From Paenirhizobium selenitireducens ATCC BAA-1503 (lineage in GTDB: Bacteria; Pseudomonadota; Alphaproteobacteria; Rhizobiales; Rhizobiaceae): a stretch of DNA of 64,000 nt. A program made the translations under genes and the position numbers. The notes below the pieces were generated by a model that searched no databases, was not told the DNA's origin, and was given only the letters and a program-made list of their open reading frames with translations. The stretch covers positions 62,001-126,000 of the forward strand of contig NZ_JAEG01000009.1 in NCBI RefSeq assembly GCF_000518785.1. Direction: 5' to 3'. Shown piece after piece: positions 1 through 8,776 of this stretch (the stretch's first letter is position 1; the number at the start of each line of letters is the position of its first letter).

Positions 1-312
1 ATGGCCGCCGCGCACCATGGCAAAGCTGTCGGCATGGTGAAAAAAGGAGGCGCCGGGCTTCAACGTCACGGCCTTCTTGCCGGCATTGATGAGGTCCCAG
101 TCCTCTTCGCCGGGCGGTGGCGGCTCGCCGAAATTGAGGATGCCGTTCTCCGTGTGGAAGATCGCCTCGCGGCCGGACGGCTGGTAGCGGGCGACCATTT
201 CCGGGAATCCGATGCCGAGATTGACATAGGCGCCGTCGGCAATGTCCTGGGCGGCGCGCCAGGCGATCTGGGCGTTGGAAAGCTTGATGTCTTCGCGTGT
301 GTCGATGGTCAT
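1..312 (-). CDS. pcaJ: 3-oxoadipate CoA-transferase subunit B (partial, 3' end outside window)
   Basis: Beta subunit of the enzyme that moves CoA from succinyl-CoA to 3-oxoadipate, the penultimate step of protocatechuate breakdown. Only the first 104 codons are in the window. The start ATG overlaps the pcaI stop by four bases (ATGA), as expected for co-translated subunits. The reverse-strand translation begins MTIDTREDIKLSNAQIAWRA and has the GIGFP segment followed by HTENGIL. The Glu of that ENG motif is the CoA-thioester-forming residue of the CoA-transferase family. The next gene leftward is probably pcaF or the end of the operon, but it is not visible here. Confidence 0.9.
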   Translation of the reverse strand, partial: MTIDTREDIKLSNAQIAWRAAQDIADGAYVNLGIGFPEMVARYQPSGREAIFHTENGILNFGEPPPPGEEDWDLINAGKKAVTLKPGASFFHHADSFAMVRGGH

Positions 313-1016
313 ACGTAGGCCACTCCGGCTCGAATGAGTTCTTCTTCCTGCTGCGGATGAGGGATCTCCACGACGGAATTCACGAAGATCCCCGGCGTGA
401 TGACATGTTCCGGATCGATGCCTCCGGCGGGCAGCAGCCGCGACACCTGGGCGATCGTCCTGGCGGCGGCCATGCACATCAGCGGATTGAAATTGCGACC
501 GGCCTTGTTGTAGGTGAGGTTGCCGTGGGTATCGCCGATCTGGCCCTTGACGATGGCAAAGTCGGCTTTCAGCCAGCGCTCCTGCACATAGGGACGGCCA
601 TCGAACTCGGTGATCGGCTTGCCCTCGGCGAGCTCCGTGCCGTAGGCGGTCGGCGTGTAGAAGGCCGGAATGCCGGCGCCACCGGCGCGGATCCGCTCGG
701 CGAGCGTTCCCTGGGGGATAAGTTCGAGCTCGATCTCGCCGGCGAGATAGCGGTCGGTGAATGCGCGCGGATCGGACGAGCGCGGAAACGAGCAGATCAT
801 TTTCCGGACCATGCCCGCATCGATCATCGCGGCGATGCCGATGCGTCCGTTGCCGGCATTGTTGTTGATGACAGTCAGATCCTTCGGCCCCTTGTCGATC
901 AGGGCATGGATCAGCTCGATCGGCGCGCCGGACCCGCCGAAGCCGCCGATCATCACGGTTGCTCCATCGCCGATATCGGCCACGGCCGCGGCCGCGTCTG
1001 AAACTGTCTTGTCCAT
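309..1016 (-). CDS. pcaI: 3-oxoadipate CoA-transferase subunit A
   Basis: Alpha subunit (235 aa) of 3-oxoadipate:succinyl-CoA transferase, cytoplasmic, in the beta-ketoadipate pathway. The glycine-rich CoA-transferase loop MIGGFGGSGAP lies near residues 21-31, and GRNFNPLM and ITPGIFVN follow the usual family-I order. I start at the ATG read at 1016 (MDKTVSDAAAAV) because a longer in-frame extension would run into the divergent regulator and carries no family similarity. A GGGGG stretch lies just upstream. It is transcribed away from the IclR-type regulator pcaR across a 148-bp intergenic region that contains a PcaR-like operator, so it is probably induced by beta-ketoadipate. Confidence 0.93.
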   Translation of the reverse strand: MDKTVSDAAAAVADIGDGATVMIGGFGGSGAPIELIHALIDKGPKDLTVINNNAGNGRIGIAAMIDAGMVRKMICSFPRSSDPRAFTDRYLAGEIELELIPQGTLAERIRAGGAGIPAFYTPTAYGTELAEGKPITEFDGRPYVQERWLKADFAIVKGQIGDTHGNLTYNKAGRNFNPLMCMAAARTIAQVSRLLPAGGIDPEHVITPGIFVNSVVEIPHPQQEEELIRAGVAYV

Positions 1017-1121
1017 GTGCACCCCCGTAGCGGCTCCGCGAGCCATGCCCGCCGACTTCGGCCGAAAGAAGTAAGCGGACCAAGGCTCGACGGCAACCAG
1101 TTTGTGCGTTATATGATATTT

Positions 1122-1136
1122 GTTCGAATATCGCAC
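1122..1136. promoter_or_regulatory. Candidate PcaR operator between pcaI and pcaR
   Basis: GTTCGAATATCGCAC differs at two positions from the 15-bp PcaR site described for Pseudomonas putida (GTTCGATAATCGCAC, recalled from the literature, not searched). It is embedded in a perfect GATATT-N6-AATATC palindrome at 1115-1132 and lies 29-43 bp ahead of the pcaR start. TGTGCG at 1103-1108 and CGCACA at 1132-1137 form outer inverted arms. The position suits joint control of pcaIJ and pcaR. Confidence 0.6.
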
Positions 1137-1164
1137 ACAGCAGAGAAACAAACAGGGAAGCGGA

Positions 1165-1923
1165 ATGATCAAGGAACGCGACATCATGGGAGGGCTGATG
1201 AAAGGCCTCAAGGTGATCGAGGCCTTCAGCGCCGAGCGACCACGGCTGTCGATCACCGAAGCCGCCGAGGCCGCGGGCCTCGATCGCGCCACCACCCGGC
1301 GCTGCCTGCTGACGCTCTCGGAAATGGGCTATGCGGCCTATGACGGGAAGTTCTTCACGCTGACGCCCCGCGTGCTCAGACTCGGAACAGGTTGCCTTGC
1401 GGCCATGCCCTTGCCGCGCATCGTGCAGCCGGTTCTCGACCGCCTGTCCCAGGAGATCGGCGAGAGCACGTCCGTTTCGATCCTCGACGAGAGCGAAATC
1501 GTCTATGTCGCGCGTGCCGCTCAGCGCCGGGTGATGTCGATCGCGCTGATGCCGGGTTCACGCCTGCCCGCCTACTGCACGTCGATGGGCCGCGTTCTGC
1601 TGGCGGCGCTGGATCCCGCAGAGGCAAGGCAGGTGCTGCAGGCATCCGCCCGGACAGCACGGACGGAGCGGACCGTGACAGATCTCGACGAACTGATGGC
1701 GATCCTCAAAGAGACACGCGAACAGGGTTACGCGCTGATCGACCAGGAGGTCGAACTGGGCCTGCGCTCCATAGCCGTGCCGCTGACGACGGCCCGCGGC
1801 CAGACCGTTGCCGCGCTCAATGTCGGGCTTGCCGCCGGCGCCGAACCCATGTCTGCGCTTGCAGCGCGTTATCTGCCGGCCTTGCGCAAGGTCCAGGCGG
1901 AACTTTCCCAGGTGCTCGCCTGA
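1165..1923 (+). CDS. pcaR: IclR-family regulator of the pca genes
   Basis: IclR-family transcription factor, 252 aa. The N-terminal winged helix-turn-helix (about residues 10-70) includes LSITEAAEAAGLDRATTRRC, and the C-terminal effector domain (about 85-250) includes the family signatures GSRLPAYCTSMGRVLLA and DQEVELGLRSIAVPL. In this family PcaR/PcaU/PobR proteins respond to protocatechuate-pathway intermediates. Being divergent from pcaIJ, this one is most simply the beta-ketoadipate-responsive activator of pcaIJ(F). I start at the ATG at 1165, which follows AGGGAAG. An ATG at 1120 would give 15 more residues but lies inside the operator. Confidence 0.85.
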   Translation: MIKERDIMGGLMKGLKVIEAFSAERPRLSITEAAEAAGLDRATTRRCLLTLSEMGYAAYDGKFFTLTPRVLRLGTGCLAAMPLPRIVQPVLDRLSQEIGESTSVSILDESEIVYVARAAQRRVMSIALMPGSRLPAYCTSMGRVLLAALDPAEARQVLQASARTARTERTVTDLDELMAILKETREQGYALIDQEVELGLRSIAVPLTTARGQTVAALNVGLAAGAEPMSALAARYLPALRKVQAELSQVLA

Positions 1924-2050
1924 CCTGAAGAACAGGCGGCGTTCGCGACCGTAATGACCGGCAGACAAACCCTGCCGGGCGACGCTAACATGTCGAAAAG
2001 GGTCCGGCAGTGCACCGGCGAAGGCGCACCGCGGTTCTGAAAGACTATCG

Positions 2051-2668
2051 TCAGATGTCGAAGAACACCGTCTCGTTCTCTCCTTGCAGATGGATGTCGA
2101 ACCTGTAGGCATCGCCATCCCGCACGGCGATCAGGGTCGGCACGCGCACCTTGTGCTCGACGCGGGCCAGCACCGGATCGTCCGCATTGGCCTCCGCCTC
2201 GTCGGCAAAGTACATCCGTGTGTGCAGGCCGAGATTGATGCCGCGCGCCACGATCCAGATGGTGATGTGCGGCGCCATCAGCCTGCCGTCGGTGAACGGC
2301 ACGCGACCCGGCTTGATCGTCTCGAAGACGTATTCGCCGGTATCCATGTCGGCCGGACAGCGGCCCCAGCCGAGGAAATTCGGATCGGCCCTTCCCCTGG
2401 TTTCCGACGGGCTGCTGTAAAGGCCGTTGGCATCGGCCTGCCAGATCTCGACCATGGCGTCCTTGAGCGGCGTGCCCGAACCGTCGATGACGCGGCCCTT
2501 GATCGTGATCCGCTCGCCGCGGGTCTTGTCATTCACAAGCGGACCGGAGCCGAGGTCCTTCTCATAGATTCCGGAGATGCCGGTGAAGTTCGGCATGCAG
2601 CCGATATGGACATAGGGACCGGCCGTCTGCGACGGGGATTCCTTCAGGTAGTTAAGCGGCTGTACCAT
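2051..2668 (-). CDS. pcaG: Protocatechuate 3,4-dioxygenase alpha subunit
   Basis: Alpha chain (205 aa) of the intradiol ring-cleaving Fe(III) dioxygenase that converts protocatechuate plus O2 to 3-carboxy-cis,cis-muconate. It has the TAGPYVHIGCMPNF start typical of PcaG and the intradiol fold segments VIDGSGTPLKDAMVEIWQAD and PHITIWIVARGINLGL. The iron ligands sit on the beta chain. It is the last gene of pcaDCHG and starts one base after the pcaH stop. In Agrobacterium and Sinorhizobium the operon normally continues with pcaB. Here only 127 bp of non-coding DNA separates pcaG from the facing pcaR. Confidence 0.95.
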   Translation of the reverse strand: MVQPLNYLKESPSQTAGPYVHIGCMPNFTGISGIYEKDLGSGPLVNDKTRGERITIKGRVIDGSGTPLKDAMVEIWQADANGLYSSPSETRGRADPNFLGWGRCPADMDTGEYVFETIKPGRVPFTDGRLMAPHITIWIVARGINLGLHTRMYFADEAEANADDPVLARVEHKVRVPTLIAVRDGDAYRFDIHLQGENETVFFDI

Positions 2669-2669
2669 G

Positions 2670-3410
2670 TCAGTTTCCCTCCATCCGGTTCTCGAACAGC
2701 GTCGAGCGGCGGCCGCGTAGTACGATGTCGAACTTGTAGGCCCGCATGTCGTGCGGCATGGTCGCATTCATGTCGAGCGGCGCGATCAGGCGCTCGATCG
2801 CCTCCTTGTCGGGGATCGTCTTGACGATCGGGCAGATCCAGATCAGCGGATCGCCCTCGAAATACATCTGGGTGATCAGCCGCTGGGCAAAGCCGTGGCC
2901 GAAGACCGAGAAGTGGATATGCGCCGGGCGCCAGTCGTTGACGCCGTTCGGCCAAGGGTAAGGGCCGGGCTTGATGGTCTTGAACCAGTAATAACCATCC
3001 TCGTCGGCGATGGTGCGGCCGACGCCGCCGAAATTCGGGTCGAGCGGCGCGAGGTAAGTGTCCTTCTTGTGGCGGTAGCGGCCACCGGCATTGGCCTGCC
3101 AGAACTCGACCAGCGCGCCGGCGACGCCCCTGCCGCGCTCGTCCAAAACGCGACCATGGACCAGAATGCGCTGGCCGATCGGGCTCTCGCCGGGCTTGGC
3201 GTAGTTGACGATCAGGTCGTTGTCGAACTCGTTCAGCATATTGTGGCCGAAGACCGGGCCGGTGACCTCGCTCCTGGTGCCCTCAAGCGAGATCAGCGCG
3301 CGCTGCGGCGAGCGCAGCACGGTGGTCTTGTACCACGGAGTGTAAGCAGGCGGATGCATGTCACGGTCGCGGGGGAAGAATATCCCCGTCTCGGACTTCG
3401 CGTTGCTCAT
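2670..3410 (-). CDS. pcaH: Protocatechuate 3,4-dioxygenase beta subunit
   Basis: Catalytic beta chain, 246 aa. The four iron ligands are visible: Tyr112 (GGRYRHKKD), Tyr151 (KPGPYPW), His164 and His166 ([11 protein letters not shown]). Their spacing equals that of the Pseudomonas enzyme (108/147/160/162) shifted by four, so the enzyme should be active. Its ATG overlaps the pcaC stop by four bases and its stop is one base before the pcaG start, so subunits are probably made in step. Confidence 0.97.
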   Translation of the reverse strand: MSNAKSETGIFFPRDRDMHPPAYTPWYKTTVLRSPQRALISLEGTRSEVTGPVFGHNMLNEFDNDLIVNYAKPGESPIGQRILVHGRVLDERGRGVAGALVEFWQANAGGRYRHKKDTYLAPLDPNFGGVGRTIADEDGYYWFKTIKPGPYPWPNGVNDWRPAHIHFSVFGHGFAQRLITQMYFEGDPLIWICPIVKTIPDKEAIERLIAPLDMNATMPHDMRAYKFDIVLRGRRSTLFENRMEGN

Positions 3411-3823
3411 CGTCCTTCCTCCCTCTCGCTGTCGCCTTCCATCTGCTGGAGCGCGTTTTTGGCAATCTTGATCGCGTGATTGGCCGCCGGCACGCCGGCA
3501 TAGATCGCCACGTGCAGCAGCGCCTCCACGATGTCCTCGGGCGTCGCTCCCGTGTTCCTCGTCGCCCGCACGTGCATGGCCACCTCCTCGTCATGGCCGA
3601 GCGCGGCGAGCAGCGCGATGGTGACCATCGAGCGCTCGCGCTTGGTCCAGGTCGGCCGCGACCAGACATGGCCCCAGGCAGCCTCCGTGATCAGGTCCTG
3701 GAACGGCTCGTCGAAGGCGGTCTTCGACTTCTGTGCCTCATCCACATAGCTGTCGCCCAGCACGCTGCGGCGGGTCGCCATGCCCTGATCGTAACGAGGA
3801 GACTTTTCCGGGGCTTCGCTCAT
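3407..3823 (-). CDS. pcaC: 4-carboxymuconolactone decarboxylase
   Basis: 138-aa member of the carboxymuconolactone decarboxylase/AhpD family. It decarboxylates gamma-carboxymuconolactone to 3-oxoadipate enol-lactone. Family features are [20 protein letters not shown] and [18 protein letters not shown], whose conserved His is the likely catalytic region. It starts one base after the pcaD stop and overlaps pcaH by four bases. It is a stand-alone protein, not the PcaCD (PcaL) fusion found in some bacteria. Confidence 0.95.
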   Translation of the reverse strand: MSEAPEKSPRYDQGMATRRSVLGDSYVDEAQKSKTAFDEPFQDLITEAAWGHVWSRPTWTKRERSMVTIALLAALGHDEEVAMHVRATRNTGATPEDIVEALLHVAIYAGVPAANHAIKIAKNALQQMEGDSEREEGR

Positions 3824-3824
3824 G

Positions 3825-4613
3825 TCATGCCTTCTTGAGAAACGCCTGCAGCAGTTCGGCCAGCGCTTCCGGCTGCTCGACGCAGGGGATATGGCCACAA
3901 CCCTCGATGACCTCGAAGCGAGCGCCAGGGATCGCGCGGGCCGCCGTCTCGACCAGTTCGGGCGGGGTGGAGCCGTCCTGGTCGCCGACCAAGCAGAGAA
4001 CGGGCACCGAGATCGTCGCCAGTCCATCGGTGAAATCCGTGTCGCGGATCGCTTCGCAGGTCGAGACATAGCCGGCGGCGGACTGGCGGCACAGCATCGT
4101 CCGGTAGCCGCCAAGATCGTCGGCGCGCTCCTCGTGGAAGTCCGGCGTGAACCAGCGCTGCATCACATTGTCGGCGATGCTTTCCAGACCGCCCTTGGCG
4201 ATGGCGTCGATCCGCGCGTTCCAGACGTCCGCAGTGCCGATCCTGGCTGCCGTGTCGCACAGTACCAGTTTCTTCACCAGCTCCGGCCGCTTCTGCCAAA
4301 CGCCCTGGCAGATCAAGCCGCCGACCGAGAGGCCGCAGAACACCGCCCGCTTGATGCCGACATGCTCGACCAGCGCGATCAGGTCGTCGACAAGCTCAGC
4401 CATGCCGAAGGGTTTGTCGGCGCCGCCGGTCAGGCCATGACCGCGGCTGTCGTAGAGCAGGACGGAAATGTCATCGCTGATCTCGTCGAACAGCGGCAGC
4501 CAGATGCGGAAATCGGTGCCGAGCGAGTTGGAGAAGACGACGAGATTCTTCGCGTCCGGCTCGCCCAGCATTTCATAGTGGACCGTAATTCCGTTGATGG
4601 TGGCGAAAGCCAT
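3825..4613 (-). CDS. pcaD: 3-oxoadipate enol-lactonase
   Basis: Alpha/beta-hydrolase (262 aa) that hydrolyses beta-ketoadipate enol-lactone to beta-ketoadipate. The nucleophile elbow CGLSVGG places the catalytic Ser at residue 96. The acid lies in LVGDQDGSTPP and the catalytic His in EGCGHIPCVEQPE. It is the first gene of pcaDCHG and reads away from pcaQ across a 92-bp gap. Confidence 0.96.
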   Translation of the reverse strand: MAFATINGITVHYEMLGEPDAKNLVVFSNSLGTDFRIWLPLFDEISDDISVLLYDSRGHGLTGGADKPFGMAELVDDLIALVEHVGIKRAVFCGLSVGGLICQGVWQKRPELVKKLVLCDTAARIGTADVWNARIDAIAKGGLESIADNVMQRWFTPDFHEERADDLGGYRTMLCRQSAAGYVSTCEAIRDTDFTDGLATISVPVLCLVGDQDGSTPPELVETAARAIPGARFEVIEGCGHIPCVEQPEALAELLQAFLKKA

Positions 4614-4705
4614 GGGGTTCTCCTCACGAGGTGAAAGTTATTCGATGCATTTTGGCGGGTAAAATGATATTTCCTCTCAAATTCATAACCAAATTGGCAT
4701 AAATC
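4614..4705. promoter_or_regulatory. pcaD/pcaQ divergent control region
   Basis: This AT-richer gap separates the pcaD and pcaQ starts. It contains ATAACC at 4685-4690 followed by AAATTGGCAT. ATAACC equals one half of the PcaQ site I recall for Sinorhizobium meliloti (ATAACC-N4-GGTTAA), but the second half-site is poorly matched, so the exact operator is uncertain. A LysR-type activator site is expected here from the divergent arrangement. Confidence 0.4.
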
Positions 4706-5629
4706 ATGGATCAGAGGATCAAGTTTCGACACCTGCAGACCTTTCTTGAGGTCGCACGCCAGCGCAGCGTCGGCAAGGCCGCCGACGCATTGGCGATCAC
4801 CCAGCCGGCAGTCACGCGGACAATGCGCGAGCTTGAGGAGATCCTCGGCGTGGCGCTTCTCGAAAAGGAAGGCCGCGGCATCCGGATCTCGCATTTCGGC
4901 GAGGTGTTCGTGAAGCACGCGGCCGAGAGTCTGGCGGCGGTGCAGCGGGGCATGGACTCGCTTGCCCAGGCGATGAAGTCCGAGGGGCCGCCGATCCGCA
5001 TAGGCACATTGCCAACGGCGTCGGCTACATTCATGCCCGATGCAGTCGCTGAATTCCTGGCGAGCGGCACCGGCAGCCAGGTGACGATCGAAAGCGGCGA
5101 GAACCGCGCGCTGCTGAATTCGCTGCGCCTCGGCGAACTGGACCTGGTGGTGGGGCGCCTGGCGGCACCGGAGCGCATGACCGGCCTGTACTTCGAGCCG
5201 CTCTATAGCGAGGAAGTGGCAATCATCGTGGCGCCTGACCATCCGCTTCTGGCCCGGCGCAATTTCACGCTCGGCTCGCTTGCCAACTACACTGTGCTGA
5301 TGCCCAACAGGGGCTCGGTCATCCGCCCCTATGTCGATCGGCTGTTGTTGACCAACGGTATTCCGGACCTGCCGAACACTGTAGAGACGGTTTCGGACTC
5401 GTTCGGCCGCGCCTTCGTCACCCGGCATCAGGCCGTGTGGTTCATCTCGCGCGGGGTCGTCGCCGACGAGTTGCAGAGCGGCCGGCTGGCCGAACTCGCA
5501 ATCGACATGAGCGAGACACGCGGCGCGGTCGGGTTGACGACCCGGGCCGGTGTCGAACCGAGTGCCGCACTCGCGCTGCTCAAACAGACGATCCGCAATC
5601 ATGTGGCGGCGCGGACCGCGCTGATCTGA
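4706..5629 (+). CDS. pcaQ: LysR-family activator of pcaDCHG
   Basis: LysR-type regulator, 307 aa. The N-terminal helix-turn-helix is in residues 5-65 (IKFRHLQTFLEVARQRSVGK, then AVTRTMRELEEILGV). The substrate-binding fold runs from about residue 90 to 300. PcaQ proteins activate pcaDCHGB in response to beta-carboxy-cis,cis-muconate and gamma-carboxymuconolactone. The divergent position next to pcaD supports that role. It converges on polA with only 8 bp between the stop codons. Confidence 0.92.
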   Translation: MDQRIKFRHLQTFLEVARQRSVGKAADALAITQPAVTRTMRELEEILGVALLEKEGRGIRISHFGEVFVKHAAESLAAVQRGMDSLAQAMKSEGPPIRIGTLPTASATFMPDAVAEFLASGTGSQVTIESGENRALLNSLRLGELDLVVGRLAAPERMTGLYFEPLYSEEVAIIVAPDHPLLARRNFTLGSLANYTVLMPNRGSVIRPYVDRLLLTNGIPDLPNTVETVSDSFGRAFVTRHQAVWFISRGVVADELQSGRLAELAIDMSETRGAVGLTTRAGVEPSAALALLKQTIRNHVAARTALI

Positions 5630-5637
5630 CCGCCTGC

Positions 5638-8637
5638 TCAGTGCGCCTCGTCCCAGTTGTGGGCGGCGCGGGCATCGACCTTGAGCGGCACGCGCATGGA
5701 AACGGCCGGCATGGCCGCATGCTCCATCGTCTGGACGATGATCGGCATGGCCGCGTCGATCGCCTCGTCCTCGACTTCGAAGATCAGTTCGTCATGCACC
5801 TGCAGGAGCATGCGCGCCCTCTCGCGAAGACCCGCCGCTTCGAGCGCCGGCTCGACCTTGATCATGGCGCGGCGGATGACGTCGGCGGCCGAGCCCTGGA
5901 TCGGCGCATTGATGGCGGCGCGTTCGTTGAAGGCGCGCATGGAAGGGTTGGACGACTTGATTTCCGGATAGTGGGCGCGACGGCCGAAGATAGTTTCGAC
6001 ATAGCCGTTTTCGCGGGCGAAGGCCTTGGTGCTCTCCATGTAGTCCTTGATGCCCGGAAAGCGCTCGAAATACTTCTTGATATAGTCACCGGCCTCCGAC
6101 CGCTCGATGCCGAGCTGGTTGGCGAGACCGAAGGCGGAAATGCCGTAGATGATGCCGAAGTTAATCGCCTTGGCGCGGCGGCGGACTTCCGACGGCATGC
6201 CCTCGACCGGAACGCCGAACATTTCCGAGGCGGTCATCGCATGAATGTCGATACCGTCGGCGAAGGCCTGGCGCAGCTGCGGGATCTCGGCCACATGGGC
6301 CAGCACGCGCAGTTCGATCTGACTGTAGTCGGCCGACAGCAGCTTGTGCCCGGGCGTGGAGACGAAGGCGGTGCGGATCTTGCGGCCCTCGGCGGTGCGC
6401 ACCGGAATGTTCTGCAGGTTCGGCTCGGAGGACGACAGGCGGCCGGTCGTGGTCGAGGCGAGCGAATAGCTGGTGTGGACCCGCTTCGTCTCCGGGTGGA
6501 CGAAGCTGGGCAGCGCGTCCGTATAGGTGGATTTCAGCTTGGTCAGCTGGCGCCAGTCGACGATCTTGCGCGGTAGCGGCGCACCTTCGGCCGCAAGGTC
6601 CTCCAGCACCTGGGCCGAGGTCGACCACTGGCCGGTCTTGGTCTTCGAGCCGCCCGGAAGGCCCATGCGGCCGAACAGGATGTCGCCGAGCTGTTTGGGC
6701 GAACCGATGTTGAAGCGCTCGCCGGCGAGTTCATAGATCTCGTCCTCGAAGGCAGCGGCCTTCTGGCCGAGTTCGCCGGAGAGGCGCGACAGGATCTGGC
6801 GGTCGATCGAGATGCCGCGCTCTTCCATGTCGGCCAGTACCGGGACAAGCGGACGCTCCAGCCGCTCGTAGATGCGTGTCAGCTTTTCCGCCGCAAGGCG
6901 GGGCTTGAGCACCATCCACAGGCGCAGGGTCACATCGGCGTCTTCCGCCGCATAGGCGGTCGCCTTGTCGATATCGACATGGTCGAAGGTGACCGACGAC
7001 TTGCCGGTGCCCGCGACATCCTTGTAGGCGATCGGCGTGTGTCCCAGCCAGCGCTCCGACAGGCCGTCCATGCCGTGATTGCCCTTCCCGGCGTCCAGAA
7101 CGTAGGACATCAGCATGGTGTCGTCGAAGCCCTGGATGACGACGCCGTAGCGCTTCATCAGCAGGTAGTCATACTTGAGGTTCTGGGCGACCTTGAGGAT
7201 CGACGGATCTTCCAGCAGGCCCTTGAGCGCCGCAAGCGCCGCGTCCATGGGGATCTGCCCTTCGGCCAGCTTCAGACCGTCGCTGAACAGGTCGTCGCGG
7301 CCGGTCTTGTGGCCAAGCGGCACATAGGCGGCGCGAATATCGGTCGAGCCGGACTGCTGGCCGTTCTCGGCAATGGCGAGCGAGAAACCGACCAGTTCGG
7401 CCAGCATCGGATCGATGGAAGTCGTCTCGGTATCGAAGGCGACGAGACCCGTCTCGCGCGCCGCGTCGATCCAGACGTTCAGCGTGCCGAGATCGCGGAT
7501 CGTCTGGTAGGCGGTCGTGTCGATCTTGCTGCCATGGAATGCGGCGGCGCGCGCAGCCGCGAGATCCGCAGGGGCCGGATCACCGGTCGTAGCAGCGGAA
7601 GCCGGGGCTGTTTTGCCGGCCTCGGCCGGTGCGGCGGACGAAACCAGGGCCTCACCATTTGCCTGTGCGGCCGCATCAAGGTCCGGGCCGTGGGCGGCAG
7701 AACCCCACTCGACGATCACCGGAGCCGGGTCGATGGCGGAGGCGTCGCAACCGCAGGCATCGGCGACGCGGCGCGTCAGCGTGGTGAATTCCATCGTCTT
7801 GAGGAAGCCGACCAGCTTCGGCCCGTCCTGCGGCTCCAGAACCAGAGCATCGAGCGGCATGTCGACCGGCACGTCGGTCTTCAGCGTCACCAGTTGGCGT
7901 GACAAGCGGACGAGATCCACATTGGCCACGATGTTTTCACGACGCTTGACCTGTTTGATCTCGCCGGCGCGGGCCAGCAGCGTGTCGAGATCGCCGAACT
8001 CTTCCAGCAGCTGCGCCGCCGTTTTCGGGCCGATACCCGGGACGCCGGGAACATTGTCGGTGGAATCGCCTGTGAGCGACTGCAGGTCGATCATCTTTTC
8101 CGGCGGGACGCCCCATTTCTCGATGACGTCGGGAATGCCGATCTGCTTGTCCTTCATGCTGTCATACATGTGGACCATGGGGGTGACGAGCTGCATCAGG
8201 TCCTTGTCGGAGGAGATGATGGTGACGTCGGCGCCGACCGCCTCGGCCTGCCGCGCATAGGTCGCGATCAGGTCGTCGGCCTCGAAGCCTTCTGTCTCGA
8301 TGCAGGGAAGATTGAAGGCACGCGTCGCCTGGCGGATCAGGCCGAATTGCGGGACCAGCTCTTCCGGCGGCGCCGAACGGTTGGCCTTGTAAAGCGGATA
8401 GAGTTCCTTGCGGAAGGTCTTCGACGAATAGTCGAAGATGACGGCGAAATGGGTGGGGGTCACCCCGACACTCGTGTCGCGCGCTTCCGTCAGCAGCTTC
8501 CACAGCATGTTGCAGAAACCCGAGACGGCGCCGACCGGCAGCCCGTCGGACTTTCGGGTCAGCGGGGGAAGAGCGTGGAAGGCACGAAAGATGAAGCCCG
8601 AGCCGTCGACGAGGAAGAGATGATCGCCTTTTTTCAT
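5638..8637 (-). CDS. polA: DNA polymerase I
   Basis: Repair and Okazaki-fragment polymerase, 999 aa. It has the 5'-3' nuclease domain (about 1-300), an intact 3'-5' exonuclease (ExoI DTETTSIDP, ExoII NLKYDYLL, ExoIII YAAEDADV, about residues 390-590) and the family A polymerase domain (motif A DYSQIELRVLAH, motif B RRAKAINFGIIYG, motif C QVHDELIFEV). An Ala/Pro-rich linker lies near residues 330-370. The start is the ATG read at 8637 (MKKGDHLFLVDGSGFIFRAF). The further in-frame extension to 8766 shows no family similarity and would enter the sRNA promoter area. Confidence 0.97.
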   Translation of the reverse strand: MKKGDHLFLVDGSGFIFRAFHALPPLTRKSDGLPVGAVSGFCNMLWKLLTEARDTSVGVTPTHFAVIFDYSSKTFRKELYPLYKANRSAPPEELVPQFGLIRQATRAFNLPCIETEGFEADDLIATYARQAEAVGADVTIISSDKDLMQLVTPMVHMYDSMKDKQIGIPDVIEKWGVPPEKMIDLQSLTGDSTDNVPGVPGIGPKTAAQLLEEFGDLDTLLARAGEIKQVKRRENIVANVDLVRLSRQLVTLKTDVPVDMPLDALVLEPQDGPKLVGFLKTMEFTTLTRRVADACGCDASAIDPAPVIVEWGSAAHGPDLDAAAQANGEALVSSAAPAEAGKTAPASAATTGDPAPADLAAARAAAFHGSKIDTTAYQTIRDLGTLNVWIDAARETGLVAFDTETTSIDPMLAELVGFSLAIAENGQQSGSTDIRAAYVPLGHKTGRDDLFSDGLKLAEGQIPMDAALAALKGLLEDPSILKVAQNLKYDYLLMKRYGVVIQGFDDTMLMSYVLDAGKGNHGMDGLSERWLGHTPIAYKDVAGTGKSSVTFDHVDIDKATAYAAEDADVTLRLWMVLKPRLAAEKLTRIYERLERPLVPVLADMEERGISIDRQILSRLSGELGQKAAAFEDEIYELAGERFNIGSPKQLGDILFGRMGLPGGSKTKTGQWSTSAQVLEDLAAEGAPLPRKIVDWRQLTKLKSTYTDALPSFVHPETKRVHTSYSLASTTTGRLSSSEPNLQNIPVRTAEGRKIRTAFVSTPGHKLLSADYSQIELRVLAHVAEIPQLRQAFADGIDIHAMTASEMFGVPVEGMPSEVRRRAKAINFGIIYGISAFGLANQLGIERSEAGDYIKKYFERFPGIKDYMESTKAFARENGYVETIFGRRAHYPEIKSSNPSMRAFNERAAINAPIQGSAADVIRRAMIKVEPALEAAGLRERARMLLQVHDELIFEVEDEAIDAAMPIIVQTMEHAAMPAVSMRVPLKVDARAAHNWDEAH

Positions 8638-8776
8638 GTCGGCATGGATAGCGCGGGGCGTTCGAGGCGTCCATACAAACTTGCCGCAGGAGCCGTGCCG
8701 CAAACACGAAAACGTTACGAATTTGTAATCCGGCCTTCCCTTGAAAAAACATATTTCACCGCACATTTGATAGTCA

